Below, piece by piece: positions 21,442 through 35,900 of a DNA stretch of 64,000 nt; the stretch's first letter is position 1, and each line of letters starts with the position of its first letter. The position numbers and the translations under genes are program-made. Source of the stretch: Phaseolus vulgaris. Lineage: Eukaryota > Streptophyta > Magnoliopsida > Fabales > Fabaceae. Under the pieces are notes generated by a model that worked only from the letters and a program-made list of their open reading frames with translations, did not search any database and was not told where the DNA came from. The stretch spans positions 22,371,366-22,435,365 of the forward strand of contig NC_023758.2 of assembly GCF_000499845.2 (NCBI RefSeq), given 5' to 3'.

Positions 21442-23264
21442 TGTTGGGTTTAATAGTGCCAAAGTTCAAGAGGGGGGGTGAATTGACCTTTTAAAACTTT
21501 CTCGCAGAAACAATGTTTAACATAGTTTTACAGAAAATAAATCGATTTATGTGAAAATGAACAGATTTATTTCAGCACTGTTTTTGTTTGAAAAGCTTTT
21601 AATTCAGCAAGGTTAATCACAAGATTATGCAGTGAGAATTTCCAGCAGCACACACACAAATATCAGATTTGAAAAACAGTGAAACACAAAAACAGCAAGC
21701 TTCAATTTCAAGCAAGTAATTAAGGTTCAATTGATAGCATGCTAGTTAATTGAGTGACCTTTGCAAACAAGCTGTTCCAGTGGCTTTTAACAGACTATGA
21801 GTGTTCTTCTTGATGTCAAGAAATTTTCCAGAAATTAAGAACAATGAATCACAGAACAGCAAGCTTCAACTTTAAGCAATTTGTTTAAGATTCAATTAAT
21901 AGCATTTACAGTTTCTTGAGCAGCCTATCACAGTCAATCTGTTCCAATGGTTTTTAGCAGATTATATATGTTCTTATCAGATTCAAACACCTTTTTCAGA
22001 AATCAAGAACAGTATGCACAATGCCCAGAAAGAACAGATTTATTTTCAATTGAACAGATTTATTTCTTTGCTGTTTTATCAATTGTGCAGAAACGAAATT
22101 GCAGAGAGAGAGAGAGAAAATGAACACAAGCAATTATACTGGTTCACTCAACCTGAGCTACATCCAGTCTTCACCAACAACAGGTGGAATTCACTAACAC
22201 ACAGTACAACCAAGTACAATTCCCACTGTTCTTGAAACCTACAAGAACTTAGGTACTCTTGCTGAAAAAACCTATTTCAGCATACACACACACTCACTCT
22301 TCAAGAACACCTATCAAGAAGAGTGTTCAACCAAACTATTACAAGAAAGAGATGTGAAACGACTACACCTGATTGAGGATACACAGATCTGCCTTAAACC
22401 AGTAGGCAAGATTGCTAGAACAGTAGCTGCACCTCACACCAAGCTTTTGGAACCAAACCAAGAACAAGCACTTTGTGATTTTTTGAAATCTTTGAAGAAC
22501 AAATGCTAATCCTTGAAAACACTTAACTCTCTGTTGTCAAAACTTGTTTTGTGCAAATGTATGAACTGTTTGAATCGTTGTTGAACTCAGAAAACAAGTT
22601 TGCATTTTATAGAAAGTCAGCTTATAACAGAATTTTGAAAAACAGTTAAAGCTGTTATAAAATGAACAAATTGAAAATAAAATAAACTGATTTATTTTCA
22701 AAAGCAGTTAGAGAATCTGTTAAGTGAGGAGACTTAGTCAACCATTCTGGTGCTGAGATAAAATTGAAAAACGTTTAAGCTTGACATGGCACCAGAGGCA
22801 AAAAGAATCTATTCATTTACAGATGAACAGATTTATTTTTCAAAACGAAAACAGAGAAAGTTTAACTATTTGAAACTCAGTCGTTTTGAAAAGAAGAAGA
22901 CTTAGTCAAAATACCTGATGCACAAAATCAAATTTTTACAAGACTTTAGCCAAGGCATCGGTGAAGAAAATGAATCTGTTTATTTAGAAAAGAACAGATT
23001 TATTTTTATGCAGTAAACGTGTTTTTGTGTAAAACATGTGAAAAACAGTTTAAGAAATCTTATGCTTGTTCTTAACACATGGCCAGTGATTATGAGGTGA
23101 GTTACTCAGCAAAAAGCCCACTCTTAGACAACCTCTAAGCACTAACTAAAATATACTTAAAGCAAAGCAAAAATACATGAGAATTACATACAAGTCTTCA
23201 TCAAACACTACATATAAGTCTTCATCAAACACAATCTTGAAGGGGGCAGCAACCATCTTCAACA
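21442..23264 (-). repeat. 5' LTR of the copia element
   Basis: Same length as the left LTR (1823 bp). By eye it differs at seven places: the sites matching 12882, 13235, 13507, 13730, 13969, 14396 and 14449 or very near. All are A/G or C/T changes. It ends in CCCAACA on the minus strand and is flanked outside by GTTTA at 23265-23269. Confidence 0.95.
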
Positions 23265-24109
23265 GTTTAAAACAACATTCAACCTCATTTTCCACCATCT
23301 CTAACGATCCTCCTGACTTTTCTCTCTTCCACCATAGACACTGCTCTCCGACAAAGGCTTAATGGTTGCTGACGACAATCCTAACAAGGAATCACAATTC
23401 AACCACACTTATGTCTATTATATATAAGGAGAAGAAACACTAAATAAGGCATTATCTTCTTCTTACTCTAATATTGCTTCTTCCATCACTTTACTGTCCC
23501 AACTTGGGTCACAAGCCATTGTTACATAGCTCGGCAACAACTAATGTTTATCACTGCTTTATATATCCTAAATAATTGCATTATCTGTCAGATATGTGTG
23601 ATTTTGGCTAAAGATTGCAAAAACATTTGCGAGAGAAAATTAACTTTATTATTTCTCACTTTCACAGTAAATTAATTATTAGATGCATTTTAAAATAAAG
23701 GCCTTAATTTAAAATATTTCAAAATTATGAGAATTAAATATTAACAATTATAACTAAAACTAAAATTGCACATAAAATATATGTACATCAAAAGCTAAAA
23801 TAGAATAAGTCAAGTTTTTTGAAGTATAAGCTCGTAACAAAAAAAAGACTAAGAATTATATAAACCAACTACCATCAATCATAAGAAATATGCAAATACT
23901 GTTGAAATACTTATTATCCAATATTAGTTGTTAAAATACTTATTATCCAATGTTATTTTGCTAAGCTTTTAAAATAAATTTTTGAAACTTTAGAAAACTT
24001 ATTTGTAATGTAAAGTTACACTTTCAAAATTTTAGAGAATTTAGTTATAAAATATATTAAAACTATATAGTTTTTAATTATTTATTTATAAAGAGATTTA
24101 ATTATATTT

Positions 24110-24330
24110 ATTTATTGAAGTTTGAAAAATTTGGAGTGTTTTATTGAAGTTTTACAATAAATCTTTAGGATTTAACGAAGGTTAAAAACAAACTGTTGTT
24201 TTGCTGAGGTTTTAGAAAAACCTTTGGAACTTAACGAAGGTTAAAAAAACCTTTGTTAATTAAATCAATTCCTACGGTTATATTAACCTCCGCTAAATAA
24301 CCTCCGTTAAAACCATTTTTTCTTGTAGTG
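24110..24330. mobile_element. Right terminus of a CACTA-type element
   Basis: The segment ends with TTTTTTCTTGTAGTG at 24330, which is CACTACAAGAAAAAA inverted. It is preceded by sub-terminal repeats such as AACCTCCGCTAAATAACCTC and two copies of AACTTAACGAAGGTT-like words at about 24170-24245. No matching left end was found nearby, so it is a truncated copy. Confidence 0.5.
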
Positions 24331-24425
24331 TTTATATATATATAAATGCTAATTTTTTTAAAGTTGATTTTTGTGATGTTAAATTATGTTTAATTACTTT
24401 TTTAAAATAATATTATAGTCATTTA

Positions 24426-25622
24426 TACTACAAGAAAATTATTAAAAATAAACTAATTTTAAAGATCAAAATAATTAGTTCCTTTTATTAATAAAAAATT
24501 ATAAAGTAGTTTTTAAATTAGTGTCTAACCATCCGTTACCAAAGTTTTAGAACCTAACTATTTTATATTATAAATTAGTCTTTATTAGTCTTTTAGAAAC
24601 TAATTTATAATATAAAATATTAGTAGCTAAAAACTTGATAGTTAATTTAGATACCAATTTAGAAACCATTTTATAAATTAGTCTCTGTTATAAATTTTGA
24701 GTAGTTTTCTTTAGTTTTGTTGAGTAAAACGCAAAATCAATACTGGCAGGTTGTGTGGTTTGCAATAATTTGACAAATATGGGAAGATAGAAACTATGTT
24801 TTGATGTTAAGGAAATCTTGTAAATGGCCTAACTTAAATATTAGCAGTGGTTGAAATGCAACTTAACACATTTTTCTTTCTCTTTCTCTTATTAGTCTAT
24901 GTACCCAATTTTATGTTTAAAATCTCTTGAATGAATTATTGCTTTTATATGTATGACTGACTGCAAAATTTATTCGTTTAAGTTATAGATCATTTAGTTG
25001 GTCGAGAAAGATTTTTTGTTAGTAATGCAGGGTACAAATACATGGATTGAAAAGCGTGATCTGGTGGTTCGGACTGGAGTCATGATGTTGGTGTTGGAGT
25101 CATCTTTACAATATTGTGCAATTCAATCTCGTACACAAAATTGGGTTTGGACATTACTCTTTTGGATGGGCTAAATGGAACTTGTGTCTCTGAGAAGATT
25201 TTTTGAGGAATTTAAACATATTTATGGTCTTAATATGATTGTATTTTGTATGCATATCTTTTGTAGTATGTGTTGTTTGTACTATGGAATATATATGATT
25301 TTTATAAGGTTGTGTGACAACAAAGTATATATGAAATAAGACTTCTGAATAGTTGGTCCTTCATGAAGTTATTAGTGGAACAAAGTTTTGGAGAAACTTT
25401 TCTGATGACATTGGTTTTGGGACACAAAAGTACGTAATTCTCTTAGGTCTTGTAAGTTTGGTTAGACACCCTCTTTATTAGACATTCTTTTAGTAATAAA
25501 GTTGGATTACCCTAAAGTGCTTCACATTATTTTATTTATATTTTACCAATCAAAATTTTCAATATAGTAATTGATTATTTTTTATTATTAAATTTAGTTA
25601 CTATTTAATTATTTTCTGTATG
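24426..25622. mobile_element. Possible larger CACTA derivative related to the MITE at 6362
   Basis: The left side (TACTACAAGAAAATTATTAA, then CTAATTTT and AATAATTAGT) and the inverted right side (CATACAGAAAATAATTAAAT) match the ends of the 439-bp MITE at 6362. The interior of about 1.2 kb is not repeat-like and has no intact ORF. No convincing 3-bp duplication is visible. Confidence 0.3.
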
Positions 25623-27737
25623 AAATAATCTAACTTAATTTTTGTTATGGAAGCTCTTAGTTGACCTAATACACTATAGACTCTAATAACTGGTCATTGT
25701 GCAGTGGAAAGAAAAATGATTAAGAAGGGTAAAAAGACATTCACCATATACACTAAATTTGATGACACCATGTTGGTCTAGAAAGTTGTAAGAGTAGGAG
25801 GAAGTTTTGCTTTAGAGGGACATGCACATGCTTGGTCAATATCAGCATGCAAAATTAAATAGTTTATACATTTTATCTTCTGGGAGGCTCCCGAAGAAAA
25901 GTTAGGAAGATTATTCATAATGTATTTGCTGTTTTGTGCATTAAATCTCATCCATATACATGATTCACAAAATTTAGAAATTGGGTCACTTGCAACCTAA
26001 GTTTACGGGAATTGGCAATACATAGAATCTGATGTTGCAACTTCCCACTATTCTAGTCCTGTTCGTTTAGGAAAATTACATATTAGTGTATAGAAAACCC
26101 TCGCCTCCAACATTAGGTGCACTTGTTTTAGACTTTAATGAGCAACAAGCATAATAAATAGCATGATATTTGGCAAATTGAAGATGCATATATAGGAACT
26201 AGTGAATGCAAAACAAAATTCTTGTTTAGGGTTTAAAGGAAGAAATAATACTTTACTAGCTATTATGAAACATATATGGTATGAATATAAATGAAAAACA
26301 CACGATGAATCTGATATAATATATCCAAACATAAAATTTAGATGTGTCTATTTCACTTATGTAATTTATACTAACTTCTGATCTATTTGTTTATAAATAC
26401 CAGTAAATTTGCATTCAAAAATATGAAACATCAGCAATTTGTAATGTTTTTTTTATGAATGAAACACAACACTGACATTACAACTGATGAGGACTTTTAT
26501 CACTTGTTTATTTTGAGAAAATGCTTTGGTTTTCAATTTTGTAGTAATGGTGTTACTTACTTTCAAATATGTCTACATAAAATATAAATTATAAAAGATC
26601 ATAAATATGTTTTATTGTTTTTACACAAATAATTAAAAATAAAAAAACACAATTAAACTGAAAATTAATATATGACCATAAAAACATTGTTTTAAGCTGT
26701 AACATTGATGTATCATTTGTCTGATATTAAAGTTCTGGTAACACCAACTCATGTGGATATAATATTATTTAACTTTTAAAGTTTGTATAATTAATAAATT
26801 TTATAATAGATTTATATAAGTTAAATTTTGTATTAGTAGGAGATTAGAATCCAAACAAGAATGGAGGACTTTTGTGTAAGGAAGAGACAAAAATAAAATA
26901 AAATAAATAAAATAATTATATATTAATACGAATTTGAAGATTTTATATAAAAGTAATGTAATGTTAAGAGAGAGGATGAGGATAAATAGTCCTGCATGCA
27001 TTTATTGGTACATAATTTATGTTGTTTTGAGTCATTAAAGTTAATACTATGAGTTAAGTTGTAGTCTAAGGAATCCATTAATTACTTGAGATTTGGTTTA
27101 GGGATTCTGTCTAATAGGTTGTTATGACTACTGTATATATTGTCAATCTGGTAACACCAACTCATGTGGGACACATCAATTACCACTGCAACTTTTATTT
27201 CTCATTCTGATATTCGAATACAAACAACACCAATTACATATAACACATATATCTATTTATAACTTATATACTATTAGGATATACTATTGTGAAAGTAAGT
27301 AATACATATAACAGAGATGATATGTAGGAAAGTCTGGTGGTACTCACCTACTGGACCCAACCCATGAAGATATTTTGGATGAGAGGGACCAGAGAAATAA
27401 AATAATAATAACCAAGACATTTATATGAAATTGGGCATTAATAATTATTAAATGAGATGTTAAAAAATGTGGAAAATAAGCAGTGCGGTGGTACAAGTTG
27501 CAGGGGAAAGCGTAGCCAATCCAAGTCTAAGCTTGAAACCGCGCTCTGACCCAAAACGAGTGATGGAAAAATCAAAAAACGAAACTAAATTCTCGTGACT
27601 CTTCGTGGTTGGTTTGCCACGCCCTTCTCTTTAATCACCGTCCCGTGTCATTTGAAAGCGATTTTTTCCCTTTCATTTTAAATTAATTCTGGATTAAGCT
27701 CAAAATGTTTTCTTTGCTCAAAAAAATTACCCATAAA

Positions 27738-27747
27738 TATATATATA
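27738..27747 (+). promoter_or_regulatory. TATA-like element of the RING-H2 gene
   Basis: TATATATATA followed by GAGAGGG lies about 300 bases before the start codon at 28045. The 5' leader would be about 270 nt. Weak evidence, by position and composition only. Confidence 0.35.
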
Positions 27748-28044
27748 GAGAGGGAAAGGGTCGCGTTAAAGGCACACAGGTTTTAAATGCGAGTTGGTTG
27801 ATCGCAGCTTCTTCCAATCTTCTTTCATGCTTATAGACTAAGCATTGCACAAGAGCCATCTTTTATTCTTATCGTTATATTATTATTATTGTTCCTGTTT
27901 TTAATGTTAACATATATATATTCATTTTAGCTTCTCCTTAAACCCAAATCTGGTGACATCAGACCAGACCGTACCCTTTTGTTTATTTTTCCTTTCTGGG
28001 TTTCAATTTTGTCTCCAATCCCTGCAATTTTCTCAGACACCCAG

Positions 28045-29923
28045 ATGGACTTTGTGCCAAATCCATGTCCTTTGCGTTCATCTTCGATCGGGAATCTCGT
28101 CGAGAGGGTTAAGCAACTTGGTACCCTCGCCGTCTCTGCCGTCATTAGGAACATCTTCTCTGCGATCTTGACCTTCTGCTTCGCATTAGGTTCGCTTCTT
28201 CCTTCCCTTCTGTTAATTTCCATTATCCTTGCTTACATTTATAATCTAACCAAACTCTTGATCTGCTTCTGTTTTCCTCCTCTCATCATGGGTTTTGCCT
28301 TTTCTTGTCGTTTTTTTAATCTTTTTGGGTGGATTGTTATCATTGTCTGCTTTTTGTGATGTTGGGGGCTTTCGGTTCAGACAGAAATGCGTATTATGTT
28401 TAAAAAATGAAACTTGAAACATGGGGTGGGGGTACGCCATTTCTTGGTTGGATTGTTTTGCTTGTGTTGTCTGGTTTTGTTATTTTCAGCTTCAAAGACG
28501 TACAAAGTTGTGTTGTGGTTAATGTTTTTTCAATTCTATTGGCACCATGTGCTTTGCTTAAGGAACAACGAGTTTTGATTGGTTGTTTTATCTGCAGTGG
28601 GCACTTTGTTGGGGGCCTTAACTGGAGCTTTGATAGGACAAGAGACTGAGAGTGGCTTCATTCGAGGGGCTGCTGTTGGTGCCATATCAGGAGCTGTTTT
28701 TTCCATTGAAGTGTTTGAATCGTCTCTTGTTCTTTGGCAATCTGACGAATCTGGAATTGGCTGTGTGTTATATTTGGTGAGTTTACTTAGCTTTCACAGG
28801 GCCTTGTTCAAGTACAGATTTTAAATACAACTTCCTAGGTACCTTTGATGCCTTTGTTCAAATGGAATTGGGGTTTTACTACATAAATTTACACAATCCT
28901 TTAATGCAAACCTTTATTATGTGGATTAGCCAAATGAAACTCCAATACTGATTGTTGAACAACACAAAAACATTTAAAATGGCATGTAAGTTTTGTCTCC
29001 TGTCAAATTGGGAGCATTTGTTGGGTGTGTAAGCTCATGATGTATCCACGTGACCACAATGAAATCTTTTGTTGGTCTGTAATCATACTGTGTTGCACCC
29101 CCTGACTTTTGTTTATCATTTAGAATTGCATGTGGTGTAGCCTGATCTTTTTGAGATATGCAGATTGATGTTATCGCCAGCTTACTGAGTGGGAGACTTG
29201 TGCGTGAGAGGATAGGTCCAGCCATGTTGAGTGCTGTTCAAAATCAGGTAATTTTCTGTGCCCAAAGGACTTGAGCTTTGATTGATTTAATGTTTGGTCA
29301 CTTCCAATGTTGCCTTTCTCTCGTACACTCGGTTTTGTTATATTTGGCCTGAAACTAAACTTCAATTGAAAGTAATAATATCAAGGTTGCTTTTACAAAC
29401 TAAGCAAACAAAATGAAATCCAGTAAAAAATGAGTTTGTAAACTTTAATCCAAAATAATGAGATTGAGATTTGCTTATGAACTTCCTCTTCTTGCTGACA
29501 CCTCTGCTCTTGCTTATCAGATGGGTGCTGTTGAAACCAGCTTTGATGAGGTTCAAAACATCTTTGACACCGGTGGTGCCAAAGGTTTGTCTGGAGATTT
29601 GGTTGAAAAAATCCCACAAATCAAAATTACAACTGACAACAATATTGATGCATCCGGTGACAGAGTCTCTTGTTCAGTTTGCCTGCAGGTTAGTTTTCAC
29701 GTTTTCCCTTGTCACTATCAGTAGATGTCTATACATAGAATTTAATGCTTGTATGATTGTGTATTCTGTTATAAACATTTCTACATTTGTGCATATACAG
29801 GATTTTCAGCTTGGAGAAACAGTAAGAAGCTTACCTCATTGCCATCACATGTTTCACCTTCCTTGCATAGATAAGTGGCTCTTCAGACATGGTTCTTGCC
29901 CATTATGCAGAAGGGATCTGTAA
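28045..29923 (+). CDS. RING-H2 E3 ligase, NEP1-interacting protein-like (NIP1/NIP2 family)
   Basis: Five exons with GT/AG borders and consistent phase: 28045-28189, 28598-28776, 29164-29247, 29521-29688 and 29801-29923, giving 232 aa. The start at 28045 is the first ATG in the frame. The N-terminal half holds a hydrophobic, Gly/Ala-rich region ([20 protein letters not shown], then [16 protein letters not shown]). This is the signature of Arabidopsis NIP1/NIP2, RING proteins thought to tether plastid RNA polymerase RpoTmp to thylakoids. The C-terminal RING-H2 finger is complete: Cys187, Cys190, Cys206, His208, His211, Cys214, Cys225 and Cys228, so it should bind two zinc ions and recruit an E2 enzyme. 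The protein stops four residues after the last Cys, as in the family. Family and exon structure are firm; the exact substrate is inference. Confidence 0.9.
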
Positions 29924-32900
29924 TTTTGTATATGCATAGCACAGACCGCTAAAAGAGTCCTTTTTTTGTTTTTGTTTATACGCTTATTTCATTCTAGGAC
30001 TTACATCTAGTAGGAAGCCATTGCAGTTTGAGTGGTATCATTGTACTAAATTAGTGTAAAGAAAATTTTGAGATAAAAACAGTTTCCACTTGTTGTATAT
30101 GGATGAGTAATTGACCCTTTTTCCAGCCAGTCTCCACTATTTTTCTCTTTTATTTTATCTTTAGTTTTTGGAATGCCATTCGTACATGGATCAAACGATG
30201 GCTTCCCTGACATCTCCCATGCTGATAATACAATGCCCAAGAGTTTTTCAATCTCAATTAAACTAATATTTTGAATTTAATTGCTATAAATTTGTTCTAT
30301 GAATTGTCGTATTTGAAGTATTGTGGTTTGGATTTTGATGTGTTGTTTCGATTTTATTTTTAAAAAGTGTTTGAAAGAAAGTTGTGTTTAAATTTTTTTT
30401 TTAAGGGACGTGAAATTGTTGGACATATTGAAACCAGAACAAAAGTAATATACTTAATGTATAATGAACGAGATGACTTATTTAATATTGATTTATGTAA
30501 CGATATTTTAATAAAGTATTTTTTTTCTATGATTATGGTATTTATGTGAAAATATAATTAATTTTTTCAGTGAGGCTTTTATTTTTAATTGTGTTTTTTT
30601 ATTCATAAAGAGGATTTGATACTTCAGATTCATAAATGTGAAATGAAAAAATATGTAAATGAATGGAAATGTTCCACTTTGATCGGAAGTCTGGTTCGTA
30701 CAAGTTTTGTTTTTGATTTGAGGCTCATAATTTTTTGGTAGCCATTGTAATGAGAAGTTAGGTCTAACCTAACCAGTAACGTCCATAAGTATTACAAACA
30801 AGAAAAGACTTACTATTGGTCCAAAACCTAACAATATTGATTTGGTGGGTTCGGGTCCAATTTTATAAATCTAATTTTCTTAAATTATATTTTTTAAACA
30901 TTTTTATTTTTTTGTTTTTTTAAATAATAAAAAACTTTCAGACCAACTTCACATCAAATTAATCATTTAAAAATCTAGTTTTTCTGGTTATAAACACATA
31001 TGAATCAAATCTCTAAAAAATAACCATTAAATTATTTTATACCAGAATATTCTTAATCTTAAACAAGTTCAAAACTAAGCAATTTTGATCGATGGGGCTT
31101 CATTCCTTTTCAGTATCTATACTCTCTGTATATTTTGTTATTTTTATTCTATTTTTATCAACAAACCCTTATTTAAGTTTTTTTACCAAAAAAGAAAGTA
31201 ATTTAACTTTATTTTCTTTATATATAATATTAAATCTATTGTATTGTTTAAACAAACTTTTATATGTAACAAGACCTAATTTTTATTTTTATTTTGGCTA
31301 AAGTATACATATTTTATTTTTTTACAAAATTAGTGAATTTCTTAGAGTACACTAAGCATAAAGTGTTTATAGTACTAAAATGTTTTTTAGTCTAATCGCA
31401 TTCAAGATCTTCAGAATCGTTTTTTTATCGATAAAAATTAAATACATATTAAAAAATTATAATAATAAAGAGACTGAACTACAAATATATATTAAAAAAT
31501 TATAATATTTCGTTATGCACTTGTTTTAAATTTTAGGGTCACTAAAAAGCCAAAACTATTATATTTATTTATAATAGTTTTTAGTTCATTTCATAAACTC
31601 AAGTTCTTTAATGTCAATAAAAAAATGTATATGTTTATTAATATAATTTAGGGTCATTTATTTGAATTTGTTAATTTCAATTTATTAATTAAACTTATTA
31701 TTTTATGAGTTAATCTGTCAACCTTAAATGCATAAAACTTAAGTTCTATTGAAGTCATGGGTCAAAAATAACATTAAAATTTTAAGAACTTTGACCTATA
31801 TGTGCCAGCTCAAGTTTACAAATTTTGGAGTGGTTGAACATGAGGACTCGAAAATAATATTTTATTTGCCTATTGATAAAAATGTTAGTATTTACATTTT
31901 CTAATGTATTGTGTTTATATCCATGTCCAATATAGACTAATGAGTGAATAATAAATAAGATGTTATTATATGATAAAGGTTAAAATTCTTTAAATTAATT
32001 TATCATGTAAATTAATTTTTATGCAAGTTTCTTTCGTGCTTTTCATGTTTAACACATGGTACATGTATTTGATACTTACTCCTTCTAAAAGCTTATTGAT
32101 TTTCTTACTTTCTATTATTCACATCTTTATTGGGTGTGATAGACCAAATACAAATATTTTCTAAATAATAGAAAATACAATTGAAAGCAAATCTTAAATA
32201 CAATTAAAGTAAATTCTATTATACAAATAATCATTTATTTAAATTGAATAAAGATTTATCTCAACCTTAACTCTACTATATTGACAAATATTTATTTTAA
32301 CACTTGCTTTTGTAAAAAAAAATATAAAAAACTAACTTTTTTTTATATTTTTTCAAAAAATTAATAAAGAATATCCTTTATATATACAATTTTTAGTTTA
32401 ATATAATAAAATTAAAATTTATAATGCTTGAACTATATAATTTCAAAAAATAATTAATTAATTCAATCTCTTTCATGTTTGAACCTTTAAAAGAGTATCC
32501 AAATTCTCAATGAGAGATGATATTTTTTTTACTCTATGTCGTGTAAGTTCTTACTTGTCACTTTAGCAACTAGAGTTCATAAGTAGAATATGGTTTCTCT
32601 CTCGCTAAAACTACCATTAGATTGGTTGAATGTTAAGCATAAGAAACGTTATTTAAACAACTAGTTGGATATGATGAGACTTTACAATAACATTAATTGA
32701 AGTTTACTTTAACAATCATCTTATCATTCAAGTTAGATATACAAACAAAAATTTAAACCAAAAAAAAAAAGTAAGTACAAACTTATTCAATTCAATTCAA
32801 ATGTAAAAACACAATTTATACCAATATTTTATAATTTTCTCAAAATATAAACTTTCATTCTATAAAAATAAAAGTAAAGCAAATGACAAAATTTACTAAA

Positions 32901-35900
32901 CCAAAACAAAGACATCAACATATAATAAACATATACACAAAAACAATTTAAACAACTTCATTTGATCATGAAGTTCAAAAGTTTCATTGATGATTCAATT
33001 CAATTTTAATAACAAAAGCATAAACCAAGATTTCAATACTCTTAAAACATCTCACTTTTACATGCATTCTCTAAAAATATAGTTATGAATTTAATTTGAC
33101 TTTTCTTGCTTTTAAAACTAACTCGTTTTGCATGAAAAAACACAACAAAACTCCAAAAATATTAAGAAAACCTTCAATTACTTTCTTAAATAAAACCTAA
33201 CATTCAATCATCAAAATCATTCTTCTTTTCTCCAGGCTTTCACAAACTTTCTCCAGGCTTTCACAAACTAAGATTGTCAATTTCCACTTTTCTTAGACCT
33301 AAACGGAAACTAAAAGAATATATAATAATATATATAAACCAACAAACTTATAAATTTATACGAATAATATACTTCAACTTAATAAACTTATCTCAATCTA
33401 TGTGTATCCTTTATTAGATTAAAAACATGAAAAAAAGATAAAAAAATAAATAAAAGTTAAAATTTTAGAGAAAAATAATAAATAATATAATTTTAGAGTG
33501 ATAAACACTTATAAAAATATAAGAATAAACATTTATCTATGTTGTTTATATTTTTTCAAATAATATATTAATTCTTCTTTTGTTTTAAAACATTGTCTCT
33601 AAATCTATGAAAACACGTTCTTACAATTAATATTATATTTGGAGTTAAATATTAATCAAATAAATTTGACGACATTTTTTAAAAATTAATTATTAAATAC
33701 AATTTTTTATATTATTTTTTATTTTATAACGTGTTCATATAGATGTATTTTTTTTTCTCTCTCTCCCCATATTAGATTTCATCACCATAACCTGATCATG
33801 AATATCATTGTTTTTCATTTTTTTTATATAATATTGTTATCAGTGTTTTATCAAGTGTAAATTTAAGATTCAAAATAAACATTTATCATGTATGCTATTG
33901 TAAATGGTAAATGTTTATAATATAATATATTTATATGTTGTATATAAAAGAATATTTGTTAAAAAATATACATAGTAAGTTTGGATATTATTATTTTTAA
34001 CTTTAGGTTATGAGATACTTAATAAAGAAAAAAAAAAACTTTTCTATGTATTAATTTTTTTTTTAATTATCAAATTGTGTTTGTTTTAAGGATCGGGTTG
34101 CATAAGAAAAGCACAAAAATCAATAAATAAAAAATTTAATTAAAAATAAAAATAAGAAAAAAATTTGGGAACTCTTTAATAGTAAAACAAATAAATGAAT
34201 TATAAATAATAAAATATAGAATTCAATCACACACCTATTACATTATTCATAAATTTTTTTTTTAAAATCTTTTATTTTATTTTTCATGATTGTCAACATC
34301 ACTTTCTTTTTAAACCACTTTCTCAAATTTTCTCTTTAATCTAAATTTTTTATTCTATTTATTTTAATCCAAACCATATCACCTTCTTGGTAACTCCTCT
34401 TAAATTCTCAAGTCTTCTATGTAGTCTAAAGAAAACAATAAAGTAAACCACTTTTTTCTATTATTTGAAAAGGAAAAAAGTTTCATGGTTGAATTTGGTG
34501 AAAGAAAAAGAGAGAAAGTCAGCCACAATAAATGTTTGTTTAAAATAATTTGAACTCATAATCCTGTGGTTTGGGTTGAAATTTTTAGGTGAGAGGTCTC
34601 TTTCTTTACTTCACTTTTATATGTTATTGATTAAAATCAGTTCCCGTGGATGATGAAAATATTCATTTATTACTCAAGAATTAAATCATATCAAACTAAT
34701 GATAGCTAAATATATCTTTAATACAATATATTAAATAACAGGCAATATAAAATTACAAAAAAATAAACTAAAATGATAAAAATAGTAATTTTAAATTTTA
34801 AAAGAAAAAAATCAAATAAATTTGCAATTTTATGTGTATAAAGTATAACATAAGTCAACAAATTGATTGTCTAAAAAATGTGTTTTTTATAAGAAAAATA
34901 TAGATGTTTTCAAAGAAGAAAAATCATGTAACTTCTAAGAAATGTTATATTATTTAATACCTTTTCATTGAATGATACTTTTTTTAAATGAAGACATAGT
35001 TAGATTGAAAAAGATTTCTCATAAATAATGCATATCAAATTTTATATTAATATAAAATAATTTAATGTCTTATTTACATAAATAAAAATAACATAATATA
35101 TTATTTAAAAAGTATTAAAATATGAATTAATATTTTTTAATTTTCGATTTAATATAATTTAACTTAAATAATCATAATAATATAAAATTTTAGTTTAACC
35201 ATTAGATTAATAAAAATCAATTTTATTTAAAATTATTATCTACATAATATTACCCTATAATTTAACCTCTTTCCATTTTTAAATTTGATTCACTCTCGTA
35301 ATCTCACATAAACTTACTATCTCTATTTCCGTTTATCAGGAAAAGAATACAATTTTTTTCTTTCTCAAACGTGAGTGCGTTTTAATTATTTTTACTTACT
35401 TTATGAGTATTTTAGAAATAACTAATGATATATTTAAAAAAAAATTGCATCCATCACATTATTCTATGTCCCACACTAAATACTTTGAAAAAAAATTTGC
35501 AGAATGAAAACCTTAATCAGATCCATAAGATGCAAAACCAAGCATCCTCTAACTATCTGTATTTTCTATCAAAATGAGGCCATTGAAAGCCATCAACTCA
35601 CCTCAATTTCATCAGTCACATTCACTTGCACAATACCTCAACTTCCCTGTAATGCAGGCATTTATTTTTTAATATATTATTTATCCTTTTCAAACTTTTA
35701 CTTGCAGGTGTCACCATTTCTTCTATTATATTCTACCATGTTCAGCTACTGCAAACTAAGTCCCAATGGTGGTGACAGAAATAATAAACATTTGGCAAAG
35801 GTTTCAACAGGTGCAGTTGGCTTCCCCTGTTCTTTCTGGCCAGCAAAATCAACTTCATAAGATTTAAATATCACAAAATTCAAACAATAATAGGTGTTTC

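Larger units (their letters stand above)
12878..23264 (-). mobile_element. Complete Sirevirus-like Ty1/copia retrotransposon, 10387 bp
   Basis: The two LTRs are each 1823 bp and flanked by a perfect GTTTA duplication. In element order (minus strand) the parts are: 5' LTR 23264-21442, primer-binding site, gag, pol (protease, integrase, RT, RNase H: the copia order), an extra ORF in the env position, two purine-rich tracts with GGGGGAGA, and the 3' LTR 14700-12878. The long LTRs, the two-knuckle gag, the env-position ORF and the multiple polypurine tracts are hallmarks of the Sirevirus (SIRE/Maximus) lineage. The LTRs differ at about seven positions by eye, all transitions with no indels, so the insertion is recent. 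Full-length coding regions remain, but the gag-pol junction carries stop codons (see gag and pol). Confidence 0.95.
23270..27730. other. Intergenic DNA with decayed transposon ends
   Basis: No gene is supported. It contains a CACTA-type right terminus near 24330 and a possible larger CACTA derivative at 24426-25622, both listed separately. A coding-like patch at about 25700-25860 (RVGGSFALEGHAHAW after an in-frame TAG) could not be assigned. The phrase TCTGGTAACACCAACTCATG occurs near 26733 and again near 27147, a short dispersed repeat. Confidence 0.45.

Noticed and set aside
35504..35860. 118-codon ORF upstream of the aspartyl protease
   Set aside because: No domain, odd composition, no supporting splice or promoter context, and it lies in AT-rich intergenic DNA.
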